This document shows positions 16,526-24,560 of a stretch of 33,571 nucleotides of DNA, in pieces. Source of the DNA: Chloroflexota bacterium (lineage in GTDB: Bacteria > Chloroflexota > Anaerolineae > DUEN01). Numbering within the stretch: position 1 is the first letter of the stretch; every line of letters begins with the position of its first letter. A program made the position numbers and the translations under genes. A model generated the notes under the pieces. It had not been told where the DNA came from. It was given only the letters and a program-made list of their open reading frames with translations, and ran no database searches. The stretch covers positions 1 through 33,571 of the forward strand of contig JAADGJ010000067.1 in assembly GCA_013152435.1 (NCBI GenBank), written 5' to 3'.

Positions 16526-17044
16526 ATGAGGAAATTCTCTCCATGGATAGGGCGCCTCTTGTTCGCAATGCCCTTTGCTGGCTTTGGCGTCTTTGTTCTC
16601 CTCACCCTTTTAGGGGCACGGCCCAAGATATTTCTGGGGGGACAATGGACGGTTCCAGCAAAATGGTCCGTGGATTGGTGGCTATTTTGGGGCGTGGGAT
16701 GGGCATTCTTGGGTGCTGCGGCCTTCATCCTATTGAGTGGTGATGACTGGTTGCGTGATCAGGTTGTCCTGCGAACATGGATTCAGGATCTGGCCTTTGT
16801 AGTGCTTTTCGTGCTGTTCCTGATATCCCTAAATCTGTTGCTGGTTTCTCCATTGGCGAAGGGTGAGGCTACTTTCCAAGTGCTCTTCCTGACATACTCT
16901 GGGCCGGGGGCGGGACTGCTCAACCGCTTGGCGATCGGGTTGGTCGTCCTCGTTTTTGACTTGTTTGGCATTGCATTGATCCGTCGCCTTGTTCGGCGGA
17001 CGAGACGCCTGCTGCAGGCTCCCAACGGGAAGCCTGATGGTTGA
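16526..17044 (+). CDS. Four-helix membrane protein of unknown function
   Basis: A 172-residue integral membrane protein. Hydrophobic segments lie at about 10-30, 50-71, 87-108 and 132-152; the C-terminus after the last helix is strongly basic (RRLVRRTRR), predicting that it faces the cytosol. I do not recognise the family and see no catalytic motif. The start is uncertain between GTG 16523 and ATG 16526, with a weak ribosome binding site. It is an isolated gene between a truncated MITE-like copy and another one. Confidence 0.65.
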   Translation: MRKFSPWIGRLLFAMPFAGFGVFVLLTLLGARPKIFLGGQWTVPAKWSVDWWLFWGVGWAFLGAAAFILLSGDDWLRDQVVLRTWIQDLAFVVLFVLFLISLNLLLVSPLAKGEATFQVLFLTYSGPGAGLLNRLAIGLVVLVFDLFGIALIRRLVRRTRRLLQAPNGKPDG

Positions 17045-17114
17045 CAATCGTTTGGAATGACGTTAGTGTCGGTTTGGGGAATCTGTTGTGTGGCTGAAGG
17101 GAGCGGCCCAATAG

Positions 17115-17172
17115 CTACCAGTTCCACAGGGGGAGGTGTGGAAGGGAGATCCCCCCACGGAAATCCCACCTT
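17115..17172 (+). repeat. MITE-like element, short fragment B
   Basis: ACAGGGGGAGGTGTGGAAGG followed by CCACGGAAATCCCACC is collinear with the left-central part of the complete copy at 19146-19400. Both ends are missing. It lies 60 bp before the start of the delta-60 repeat protein. Confidence 0.65.
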
Positions 17173-17232
17173 TGTCGCTCCGATGGCGGTTTGCTGGAAT
17201 CGGCGTGTTCCGTATTATCGGGAGTCATCCTA

Positions 17233-18621
17233 ATGAAGAAACCCATTCCCTTTTTCAAAATGGCAAGTTGGATTGTGGTGCTGGGCCTTCCCGTTGCCCT
17301 GATCATCCTGATGCTGCGCCTGGCGAGCGCGGCGACAGCCCCGGCCGCCCCGGCCGCGGCGGGCTTTCTGGACCCTGACTTTGGCAATGGCGGCCGTGTC
17401 ATTATCCCCATCGCCGGTACGAACCAGATCGCCAGGGACGTCGCCATCCAGCCGGATGGCAAGCTGATCATTGCGGGCTATGACAAATGGGGGACGAGCG
17501 ACCACGACGCCATCCTGGCGCGTGTCAACCCGGATGGTAGCCTGGACGGGACCTTTGGCACTGGCGGCATCGTCACCACAGCTCTCTCCGCTGGTGATGA
17601 TGCCATTTACGCCATCGCCTTGCAGCCGGACGGTAAAATCGTGGCCGCTGGGCTGACGAAGGAAGGCGGTCGCAGTGTGGCGGCCCTCATGCGTTACCGT
17701 TCGAACGGTACTCTGGATGCCGATTTCGGCAATAACGGTGTCGTCACGGCCAGTTTGCAGCCAGCCGAGTCGTTTTTCCTGAGTGTGGCGGTGTTGGATG
17801 ATGGCCGCATTGTAGCGGGTGGTACCGTGGTCCCGCCCGCAGCATCATCTTCGCCTCGGGCATTCCTTCTCGCCCAGTACCGGCCCAACGGCGCGCCAGA
17901 TCCCTCGCTGGGCGGCGGGGGCGTCGTGACCACCACTATCCCTGGCGGAGATGCCAATAGTTGGGATATGGCTGTGCAATCGGATGGCAAAATCATCCTG
18001 GCCGGTTACGTTAGGGCGCCCGGAGGCGGAACGGATTGGGCTCTGGTCCGCTACAACGCGGACGGCGGCTTGGATACCGGCTTTGGTGCGAACGGCGTTG
18101 TCACTCAGAACGTGGGGTTTCGTGACTATAGCTATGGTGTGAGTATCCAATCCGATGGCAAAATTGTGCTGGGCGGCCTGACAGGAAGGGCGGGAGGCCT
18201 GGCGCGATACCATGCCGATGGCAGTTACGACAACAGTTTCGGCTCCATCACCGGCGCCAATTTTGTGACCATGGTCGTTCCCGGGTATAACACATCCGTT
18301 TTCATCGAGACGGCCTTGCGGGCTGACGATGGAATCGTGGCTGCCACTCGAATGAGCGGGGGCGATGGGCCGTCGGCCGTGGGCATAACCGGCTTTGACC
18401 GGAACGGCCATCCCGACTCGCGCTTTGGCCCATACGGTGTGATCACCACGACCGAGGGCACGCATACGGTGTCCTGTTACGCCCTTCTGACGCAACCTGA
18501 CCGGAAAATCGTCCTGGCCGGGCACGTGGATATGGACGATACCGACAGCTACGAGATGGATCTGGCGCTATGGCGGTTCGTGCCGCGGGGCAAAGTTTAC
18601 CTGCCGATCGTCGCCAGGTAG
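17233..18621 (+). CDS. Exported delta-60 repeat protein ending in YLPIVAR
   Basis: A 462-residue secreted protein. The N-terminus is a signal peptide or anchor (KKPIPFFKMASWIVVLGLPV, then hydrophobic, ending near SAATA). The rest consists of seven delta-60 repeats of the pattern xxDxxFGxxGxVTTxxxxxxxxxxAxxQPDGKIxxAGxxxxxxxxxLxRYxxDG, expected to form a beta-propeller-like fold. It ends FVPRGKVYLPIVAR. A similar KVYLPLV-type end is, from memory, frequent on secreted Chloroflexota proteins and could be a sorting or anchoring signal. GGAG at 17221-17224 sets the ATG at 17233 rather than the upstream one at 17191. No catalytic residues are visible; the role is probably binding at the cell surface. 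Confidence 0.85.
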   Translation: MKKPIPFFKMASWIVVLGLPVALIILMLRLASAATAPAAPAAAGFLDPDFGNGGRVIIPIAGTNQIARDVAIQPDGKLIIAGYDKWGTSDHDAILARVNPDGSLDGTFGTGGIVTTALSAGDDAIYAIALQPDGKIVAAGLTKEGGRSVAALMRYRSNGTLDADFGNNGVVTASLQPAESFFLSVAVLDDGRIVAGGTVVPPAASSSPRAFLLAQYRPNGAPDPSLGGGGVVTTTIPGGDANSWDMAVQSDGKIILAGYVRAPGGGTDWALVRYNADGGLDTGFGANGVVTQNVGFRDYSYGVSIQSDGKIVLGGLTGRAGGLARYHADGSYDNSFGSITGANFVTMVVPGYNTSVFIETALRADDGIVAATRMSGGDGPSAVGITGFDRNGHPDSRFGPYGVITTTEGTHTVSCYALLTQPDRKIVLAGHVDMDDTDSYEMDLALWRFVPRGKVYLPIVAR

Positions 18622-18732
18622 CGTCGCTGGCGATGACTGGCCACGTGTGCAGCGGGCTGACTCCCCGCGCCTTGCCCGGCTCGCCGGCCGCTGCTCCGAT
18701 CGATAGCCGCTATGGTTCATGGAGGAGACGCT

Positions 18733-19104
18733 GTGCTCGTTCTCTATCTGCTTCCTGTGGTTTTGAGCGCTTTGCTGCTGGGGGCGCATTTCCTTCGGAT
18801 GGGGATGTTGCCGCTGGTGGCTCTTTCCGTGGCGCTTCCTTTCGTCCTGTTGCTCAAGCGGGCGTGGGCAGCGCGACTGGTGCAAATCCTTCTCGTGTTA
18901 GGAGCGCTTGAGTGGATCAGGACCTTGACGGTCCTCGCCGCTGCGCGGTGGGCGAGTGGACAACCCTGGATCCGGCTTGTGGTGATCCTGGGGGTGGTTG
19001 CTGCATTCACCGGCGGCTCGGCGTTGCTCTTCTCCTGGAACCACACGATCAGGAAGTGGTATGGATTGGAGGAGACACTGGCCGAAGAAAGAGCGCAGGG
19101 GTAG
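18733..19104 (+). CDS. Small four-helix membrane protein
   Basis: A 123-residue, Leu-rich membrane protein with hydrophobic segments at about 2-20, 25-41, 46-70 and 79-101 and a charged C-terminal tail (RKWYGLEETLAEERAQG). GGAGGAG at 18721-18727 is 5 bp before a GTG at 18733, which starts LVLYLLPVVLSALLLGAHFL; the in-frame ATG at 18712 lies upstream of this site and is less likely. The sequence, with its conserved AHFLR, LLKRAWAARLVQ and GALEWIRT segments, looks like a widespread uncharacterised family, but I cannot name a function. It follows the delta-60 gene by 111 bp. Confidence 0.75.
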   Translation: MLVLYLLPVVLSALLLGAHFLRMGMLPLVALSVALPFVLLLKRAWAARLVQILLVLGALEWIRTLTVLAAARWASGQPWIRLVVILGVVAAFTGGSALLFSWNHTIRKWYGLEETLAEERAQG

Positions 19105-19145
19105 CTGGCATGGGGTTGTACCGGATGGGGGTTGGATAGCTGCTG

Positions 19146-19400
19146 AGAGCGTGTCTGAAAATTTACCGGCAAGATGTTCTGCGGGTCTCCCTCAACGACC
19201 AGCTACAGGGGGAGGTGTGGAGGGGGCCTCCCCTCCACGGAAATCCCACTTTTCCGGCCTGTACCTGCCTCTCTCGATCCTTTCCGCAGGACCCAGGCCG
19301 AGGCCAGGCAAGTGGAGGGCAAAAGAAGGGCTTTTCCCGGAGGGGGGGGGCCTCCGGGCCTCCCCCCAACAGAAGCAATGGCATTTTTCAGACACACTCT
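19146..19400 (+). mobile_element. MITE-like element, complete copy C (255 bp)
   Basis: The ends AGAGCGTGTCTGAAAA (19146-19161) and the complement of 19385-19400 (AGAGTGTGTCTGAAAA) match at 15 of 16 positions. The interior has no credible gene and contains a G-rich hairpin (GGAGG...CCTCC near 19340-19360). Partial copies of the same sequence occur at 16186, 17115 and, reversed, at 24561. These are the marks of a non-autonomous inverted-repeat transposable element. The parent transposase is not in the window; neither IS here shares these ends. Confidence 0.85.
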
Positions 19401-19481
19401 GAGTAAGGGAGCTTGACCAGGTGAAGGGGGAAAATCCGCCTGGCGTGTAGAGGCGGGGAGTCTGAAGATTCGTATCGCATT

Positions 19482-19526
19482 GGGCGAGGCCGTCGCAGCA
19501 GGAAACGGTGGCCTTGCCCTCTTTTT
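19482..19526 (+). terminator. Rho-independent terminator related to the one after purH
   Basis: GGGCGAGGCC (19482-19491) pairs with GGCCTTGCCC (19510-19519) with one G-T pair, followed by TCTTTTTG. The sequence from about 19461 (TCTGAAGAT...TATC) through the hairpin resembles 8933-8997 base for base in many positions, with stem changes that preserve pairing. It would end transcripts coming from the small membrane protein gene. Confidence 0.7.
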
Positions 19527-19632
19527 GTGGGCGACTCCGCTCGCCGCAAGGAGCGCAAAGGAGGCCGGGGTAGACCATATGGATGTGTCCCGGATGGCTT
19601 GTCCGCCTTTGAGCAGCGCTACCCACGATGGG

Positions 19633-19652
19633 CAGGCGTCCGTTGACGCCTG
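19633..19652. repeat. Palindrome CAGGCGTC-CGTT-GACGCCTG
   Basis: A perfect 8-bp stem with a 4-base loop, followed after a few bases by GTTTTCT. It lies between the terminator at 19482 and the promoter at 19732 and may be a second terminator or a dispersed palindrome. Confidence 0.55.
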
Positions 19653-19731
19653 GGATGTTTTCTGCTGTAGGTGACATACTGAATTAGGGAGAGCAGTTTA
19701 GGGTGATAGAACCGGGGTGGGCGTATAAGGG

Positions 19732-19761
19732 TTGACAGGCCCGGAGAGGGGCGATTATACT
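19732..19761 (+). promoter_or_regulatory. Near-consensus sigma70-type promoter for the SARP-ATPase-SBP regulator
   Basis: TTGACA at 19732-19737 and TATACT at 19756-19761 are separated by 18 bp. Transcription would start near 19768, leaving a leader of about 130 bases before the GTG start at 19897. The presence of the promoter also shows that the upstream in-frame TTG at 19732 is not the translation start. Confidence 0.75.
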
Positions 19762-19896
19762 GTTGGCGAACAGCGTCGTTCCCCTGTCCCTGTTCTCCTC
19801 CATAACATGCTGCCGGTTGGTGACCTGGTTCGTGTCCTCGTGAGCCGGCGGCCGTTCGTAAGAAATCATCCGCGTGCGCTTGAAGGAGATTCTGCC

Positions 19897-22800
19897 GTGC
19901 CCGCCCTGCGCTTGTATCTGCTGGGCACTCTGAGGATCCAATATGATGATCGGCCGCTGCCCCAGCCCCCTACACTGAAATCCCAGTCCCTACTGGCCTA
20001 TCTGGTCTGCCATCGCGATCGGCCACAGCCACGTGACAGGCTGGTTCACCTGTTCTGGGGCGATCGGCCGGAGCGCAACGCGCGCCGCTCCCTCAACACC
20101 GCCCTGTGGCACATCCGCCATCGTTGCCTCCCCCATGCCGACCTCATCCTGAGCGATGCCCGCATGGTGCAGTTCGATCCCGAAGCGGACCTCTGGCTCG
20201 ATGTGGAAGCCTTCGAGGCCCTGGCATCCCGCGATGATCTGGAGAGCTTGCAGGCCGCCGTGGCGCTCTATCGAGGGGATTTCCTCGAGGGTTTCTACGA
20301 TGATTGGGTGATCAACGAGCGCTATCGGCTGGAGGCGCTGCTCTTCGAAGTGTTGGAGCGGCTGATGGTCGGCTATGAAGCGCGAGAGGAACATGAGGCC
20401 GCGCTGGCCACGGCCCTCCACCTCCTGAATCGCGATCCGCTGCGGGAGGAAGCCCATCGAGCGGCCATGCGCGCCTACTGCCGGCTGGGGCGGCGCAATG
20501 CCGCCCTGGAACAGTACCGCCGCTGCCAGAGGATCGTGCAGGCGGAACTGGGCACGGAGCCGATGGTCGAGACCACCGAGCTTTACCGGGCTATCCTGGA
20601 GGGGCGCATCGAGATCGGGCGCGTGTCCGGGGTTCGAGCGTCCCTTGTGGAAATGCTTCCTGAGACGCCCCCGCCGTCAGGGCGCACGCCGTTGGACGTG
20701 ACCGCAGCCAGCCCGTTGGTGGGGCGGGAAGAGGAGCTGGCGTGTCTGCACCGCTGCTGGCGGGAAGCACAGGCCGGTCGCGGTCGCCTGATCCTCATCG
20801 GCGGCGAGGCGGGCATCGGCAAGAGCCGCCTGATCCAGGCCTTCGCCGATCACCTGCGCTGGCAGGGAACACGAGTCCTGCAGGGCCGCTGTTATGAATT
20901 CGAGCGCCTTCTGCCTTACCAGCCCTTTGTCGAAGTGCTGCGGACGGCGCTGCCCACCCTGACATCCATTGCTATGTCCAACCTGCCCGCCTGGGTTCTG
21001 GGGGAGGTGGCCCGCTTGGTGCCGGAGGTGCTGGAGCAGCCTGCTCAGCGCGTTTCCTCCACGATCCGCTCCGACCAGGAACGTGGCCACCTCTTCGACG
21101 GTGTGGCTCGCTTCCTGTCCACGCTGGCCACGCACGGCCCGCTCCTTATCGTCCTGGAGGATCTGCACTGGGCCACTGAGACCACATTGCAACTGCTTCA
21201 CTATCTGGCGCGCCGCCTGGCCGGACATCCGGTGCTCCTGGTGGGCTCCTATCGGATCGGGGAGGTGGAGCCGCAACACCCCTTCCACGGCCTCAGGGAG
21301 CAACTGCATCGGCAGGGGCTGGCCGTATCGCTACGCCTGCCGCCGCTGTCGGTGGCGGCCGTGGAGGACATGGTGGCGCGAATGTCCGGGGCGGGCGCGG
21401 CGGCGGTCCCCCTGGCCCGGCGGCTGCACCACAAGACGGAAGGCAATCCCCTCTTCATCATCGAGATCGTCAAAGAGCTCTTTGAGGTGGGCACATTGCG
21501 CCTGGTGCAGGGGCGCTGGCAGGGCGATTTCGACCGCCTTAGCGAGGCGGATCTCCCCTTGCCGGCGGGCGTGCGCCAGGTTATCCAGGGCCGAGTGCGT
21601 CGGCTGGATGAAGACAGCCGGATGGCGCTGCAACAGGCGGCCGTCATCGGTCAGGAGTTTGACTTGGAGTTGCTGAATGCCCTGCGGGACGAGGATGAAG
21701 GGGCGACCCTGGAGGCTATCGATGCACTGCTGCGCCACAGGTTGATCGTGGAGGGGGCGGGGGCGATGGGCCGGGATTACGCCTTCTCTCATCACCTCAT
21801 TCAGGAGGCGGTCTACGCCGGGATTCCGCAGCGCCGCCGGCAGTACGTGCACGCGCGGGTGGGGATGGCGATGGAGCGTCTGTACGGCCCGCAGATAGAG
21901 GAATTGGCCGGCGAGCTGGCGTTTCACTTCCAGCAAGGTCGGCTGTTGGACGAGTCTCTGACGGAGAAGGCGATCGCCTACCTGCTGCAGGCGGGGGATC
22001 GGGCGCGCGGGCTGTACGCCCACCGTGAGGCGATTCACTTTTACCAGCAGGCGCTGGCGCTCCTGAACGAGCAAGGTGAATATGAACGGGCAGCGCGGAC
22101 GTTGATGAAGCTGGGGCTTACCTATCACAACGCCTTTGACTTTAAGCGAGCGCGCCAGGCTTATGATGAAGGTTTCGCCCTGTGGCAGCGGGCGGGAGCG
22201 GTTCGGCCGGCGGCCCCCCACGCTCTGAGGGTGCTTTGGAGTGATCCTCTGACCCTGGACCCGACCATGGCCGACGACGTCGTTTCGGTGAGTGTGATCG
22301 ACCAACTCTTCAGCGGGCTTGTGGAGCTGAGTCCGGAGACGGACGTGATACCCGATGTGGCCCGAACCTGGGAGGTTTTGGAAGACGGCCAAAAATATGT
22401 CTTTCACCTGCGGGACGACGTGCGGTGGAGTGACGGAAGCCCGGTAACGGCGGCGGACTTCGAGTACGCCTGGAAGCGGTTGCTCGATCCGGCGATCCGT
22501 TCGCCCATTGCCCGCTGGCTCTTCGGCATCAAAGGTGCCAGCGCCTTCCATCGGGGTGAGGCTGGCAGGGAAGACGTAGGGGTACGGGCCATAGATGAGG
22601 TCACCCTGGTGGTGGAGCTGGAGGGGCCGACCAGCTACTTCCCCCATCTGCTGGCGAGCAGCGCCGCTTATCCCGTGCCCCGGCATGTGGTGGAAACGCA
22701 CGGGGCGTCCTGGACGAAGGTGGAGAACATCGTCACCAACGGTCCTTTCCGGCTGGAGGCCTGGAACCGGGATGAGTACATTTTCCTGTCTCGTAACCCC

Positions 22801-23700
22801 GGGTATCATGGCCGGTTCGAGGGGAACGCTCAGCAGGTGGAGCTGTTCCTGATCCAGGATCCGTATGCCCAATTGGAGATCTACCAGGCCGATGGTCTGG
22901 ACGTCGTGGATCTTTGGGCCCTGCCGGCATCCGAGATGGACCGCGCAAGGCAGCGGCACGCCACGGAGTATATCTCGGTCCCCGTGCCGCGCACCCACTA
23001 TGTGGGATTCAACGTCAGCCGGCCTCCCTTCGACGACCTCCGGGTCCGTCGGGCTTTTGTTCTGGCCACGGACCGGGAGAGTCTGGCGGGGATGGCCATG
23101 AGAGGCCGTCGTTTCCCGGCTACGGGAGGGTTCGTGCCGCCGGGGGTGCCAGGGCACTCATCGGGGATTGGCTTGCCGTATGACCCTGGCTTGGCGCGCC
23201 AACTGCTGGCTGAGGCCGGCTACCCGGGTGGCCGTGGCCTTCCCGCTGTCGAGTCCCTGACGGGGGACGACGATGCCGTGAGGGAGTACCTGGGGGCTCA
23301 ATGGCGAGAAAACCTGGGGGCAGAGATCAAGTGGGAGACGGCGGAGTATGGGGTACTTCGCGATAGGGTAGATCGGGAGCCACCACACATGTTCATCTTA
23401 AGCTGGGGGGCCGCCTATCCCGACCCCGACTTCTTCCTGCGGGTGAGTCCCGCCCGGCGTGACAGCCGGTGGAGGAGCGAAACCTACGATGGACTGGTAG
23501 AACAGGCCAGGAGGGTGACGGATCAGAAGGAGAGGATGAGGCTGTACAGGCAGGCGGACAGAATTTTGGTCGAAGAGGCAGTGATTATGCCCCTCACATA
23601 TGGGCGGATGCACCTGTTGGTGAAGCCATGGGTGAGGAAGTTCCCCACGTCAGCGATCAGGCAGTGGTTCTGGAAGGATGTCATCATCGAGCCGCATTAG
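19897..23700 (+). CDS. SARP-type regulator: winged helix, BTAD, AAA ATPase and TPR fused to an SBP_bac_5 ligand-binding domain
   Basis: A 1267-residue predicted cytosolic protein. Residues 1-105 match the OmpR-like winged helix of SARP regulators (LYLLGTLRIQYDD, LLAYLVCHRDRPQPRDRLVH, RSLNTALWHIRH). The BTAD region (about 105-240) ends QYRRCQRIVQAELGTEP. The STAND/AAA-type ATPase starts SPLVGREEELA (272), with Walker A GGEAGIGKS (302-310) and Walker B LLIVLEDLHWA (about 414-424). TPR-like helices follow (about 690-765). From about 770 to the end is a complete family 5 solute-binding protein (LTLDPTMADDVVSVSVIDQL, LRDDVRWSDGSPVTAADFEY, VRRAFVLATDRESLA) with no signal peptide. GTG 19897 follows GAAGGAG (19882-19888) with 8 bp spacing. 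The closest known logic is SgrR, a DNA-binding domain joined to SBP_bac_5; here the ligand (perhaps a peptide or sugar conjugate) would switch a SARP activator. Confidence 0.92.
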   Translation: MPALRLYLLGTLRIQYDDRPLPQPPTLKSQSLLAYLVCHRDRPQPRDRLVHLFWGDRPERNARRSLNTALWHIRHRCLPHADLILSDARMVQFDPEADLWLDVEAFEALASRDDLESLQAAVALYRGDFLEGFYDDWVINERYRLEALLFEVLERLMVGYEAREEHEAALATALHLLNRDPLREEAHRAAMRAYCRLGRRNAALEQYRRCQRIVQAELGTEPMVETTELYRAILEGRIEIGRVSGVRASLVEMLPETPPPSGRTPLDVTAASPLVGREEELACLHRCWREAQAGRGRLILIGGEAGIGKSRLIQAFADHLRWQGTRVLQGRCYEFERLLPYQPFVEVLRTALPTLTSIAMSNLPAWVLGEVARLVPEVLEQPAQRVSSTIRSDQERGHLFDGVARFLSTLATHGPLLIVLEDLHWATETTLQLLHYLARRLAGHPVLLVGSYRIGEVEPQHPFHGLREQLHRQGLAVSLRLPPLSVAAVEDMVARMSGAGAAAVPLARRLHHKTEGNPLFIIEIVKELFEVGTLRLVQGRWQGDFDRLSEADLPLPAGVRQVIQGRVRRLDEDSRMALQQAAVIGQEFDLELLNALRDEDEGATLEAIDALLRHRLIVEGAGAMGRDYAFSHHLIQEAVYAGIPQRRRQYVHARVGMAMERLYGPQIEELAGELAFHFQQGRLLDESLTEKAIAYLLQAGDRARGLYAHREAIHFYQQALALLNEQGEYERAARTLMKLGLTYHNAFDFKRARQAYDEGFALWQRAGAVRPAAPHALRVLWSDPLTLDPTMADDVVSVSVIDQLFSGLVELSPETDVIPDVARTWEVLEDGQKYVFHLRDDVRWSDGSPVTAADFEYAWKRLLDPAIRSPIARWLFGIKGASAFHRGEAGREDVGVRAIDEVTLVVELEGPTSYFPHLLASSAAYPVPRHVVETHGASWTKVENIVTNGPFRLEAWNRDEYIFLSRNPGYHGRFEGNAQQVELFLIQDPYAQLEIYQADGLDVVDLWALPASEMDRARQRHATEYISVPVPRTHYVGFNVSRPPFDDLRVRRAFVLATDRESLAGMAMRGRRFPATGGFVPPGVPGHSSGIGLPYDPGLARQLLAEAGYPGGRGLPAVESLTGDDDAVREYLGAQWRENLGAEIKWETAEYGVLRDRVDREPPHMFILSWGAAYPDPDFFLRVSPARRDSRWRSETYDGLVEQARRVTDQKERMRLYRQADRILVEEAVIMPLTYGRMHLLVKPWVRKFPTSAIRQWFWKDVIIEPH

Positions 23701-23917
23701 CCGCTGGCCTGATGAAGAGAGTTCCCTCCCCGAGCCGGACCGGGATGTGCAGTCCCCTCGCCATCCCTGGAGGCGATTTTTCCCCGTTGATTGATCCTCC
23801 TATGGCAGACCGCCACCATGAGGCCAGAGCCGAAGGGGCCAGGCATAGCTTCGTCTTCGCTCCCTTTGGGTAGCGCTGGTTAGCGCTCCACGGCAGTCTC
23901 CCTCATGGGTGTTGCCG

Positions 23918-23948
23918 GGGCAGGGCGATTCATGAATCGCCCCTGCCC
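23918..23948. repeat. Palindromic repeat, core GGGCGATTCATGAATCGCCC
   Basis: A perfect 20-bp palindrome at 23923-23942, with outer arms GGGCA and TGCCC that pair across one bulged C at 23943. The outer AGGGCGA...TCGCCCCT and the bulge are the same as in the copy at 2541-2564, while the core differs symmetrically. Confidence 0.75.
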
Positions 23949-24140
23949 ACGGGTAGGCGGCAGATCAATCCTCCGTCTGGGGAAAGGCCCAAAGGAGGCG
24001 CCATGCATGCAGCGCTGCGCACAAAATGTCTCCTGTGGGCTCACCAACACGGGACAGGGAGACCACCTGCCCACGGTAGCCGGGAAACAATGTCCTCGAT
24101 TCCAAAATGAGCATTTGATGAAGTCGAGGCTGAGCGGCGA

Positions 24141-24183
24141 TTTGACGGCTGATTTGATGCTCTGTTGATAGCTGTGTCATATG
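24141..24183 (+). promoter_or_regulatory. Candidate SARP operator: direct heptamer repeats in front of a -10-like element
   Basis: TTTGACG (24141), TTTGATG (24153) and GTTGATA (24164) are direct repeats with start-to-start distances of 12 and 11 bp; a further TTTGATG occurs at 24114. A weak -10 candidate CATATG (24178-24183) begins 8 bp after the last repeat. SARP activators are known to bind heptamer direct repeats at about 11-bp intervals, the last one 8 bp from the -10. The site lies between the SARP fusion gene and the 73-residue ORF at 24298. Confidence 0.5.
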
Positions 24184-24297
24184 CTGCCATCGTAGGATGG
24201 CGGACTTTTGCACGCGGAGTACAGAGGCCGAGGGTCGTGGGGGGCTGGGGAATGTCTCTCCGGCTCCCCCCTGGCTGGAGATCGAGAGGAGCCCTAT

Positions 24298-24519
24298 ATG
24301 ACCGAGGAATCTCTACACCCACCGAACAGCACCTTCGTCGTCCGCTTCTGGCAGGCGTGGTCGGACGCCGGGCCTATCTGGCGAGGCCGCATCGAGCACG
24401 TGCAGAGCGGCAAAAGTGCCACGTTCCTTCAGCTTGAAAAGATGGTGGACTTCATGCGAGGTTTCGGCATCATGGCGGTTGAAGGCGGCCCTGCCCAGGG
24501 TGAGGAGAGCCGCGAGTAG
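24298..24519 (+). CDS. Small 73-residue hypothetical protein
   Basis: MTEESLHPPNSTFVVRFW is followed by WRGRIEHVQSGKSATFLQLE and KMVDFMRGFGIM. The ATG at 24298 is preceded by GAGAGGA at 24284-24290, with good spacing; an upstream ATG at 24208 would add 30 residues without support. The compact Trp/Arg-rich centre suggests a small folded soluble domain. From memory, similar short proteins with WRGRIEHVQSG occur in Chloroflexota, but no function is known to me. It is the first gene downstream of the SARP fusion and follows the candidate SARP operator, so it may be its target. Confidence 0.7.
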   Translation: MTEESLHPPNSTFVVRFWQAWSDAGPIWRGRIEHVQSGKSATFLQLEKMVDFMRGFGIMAVEGGPAQGEESRE

Positions 24520-24560
24520 GGCTCGGTCCTCATTGCGCCGTGGACAGGGTTCCGCATCTG

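Noticed and set aside
19732-19896. Upstream start for the SARP fusion protein
   Set aside because: The TTG at 19732 is the first base triplet of the -35 hexamer TTGACA, and a strong ribosome binding site precedes the GTG at 19897, where the conserved domain begins.
21331-23157. 608-codon open frame on the minus strand
   Set aside because: It is antisense to the SARP fusion gene in GC-rich DNA, has no recognisable domain or ribosome binding site, and is explained by the codon bias of the plus strand.
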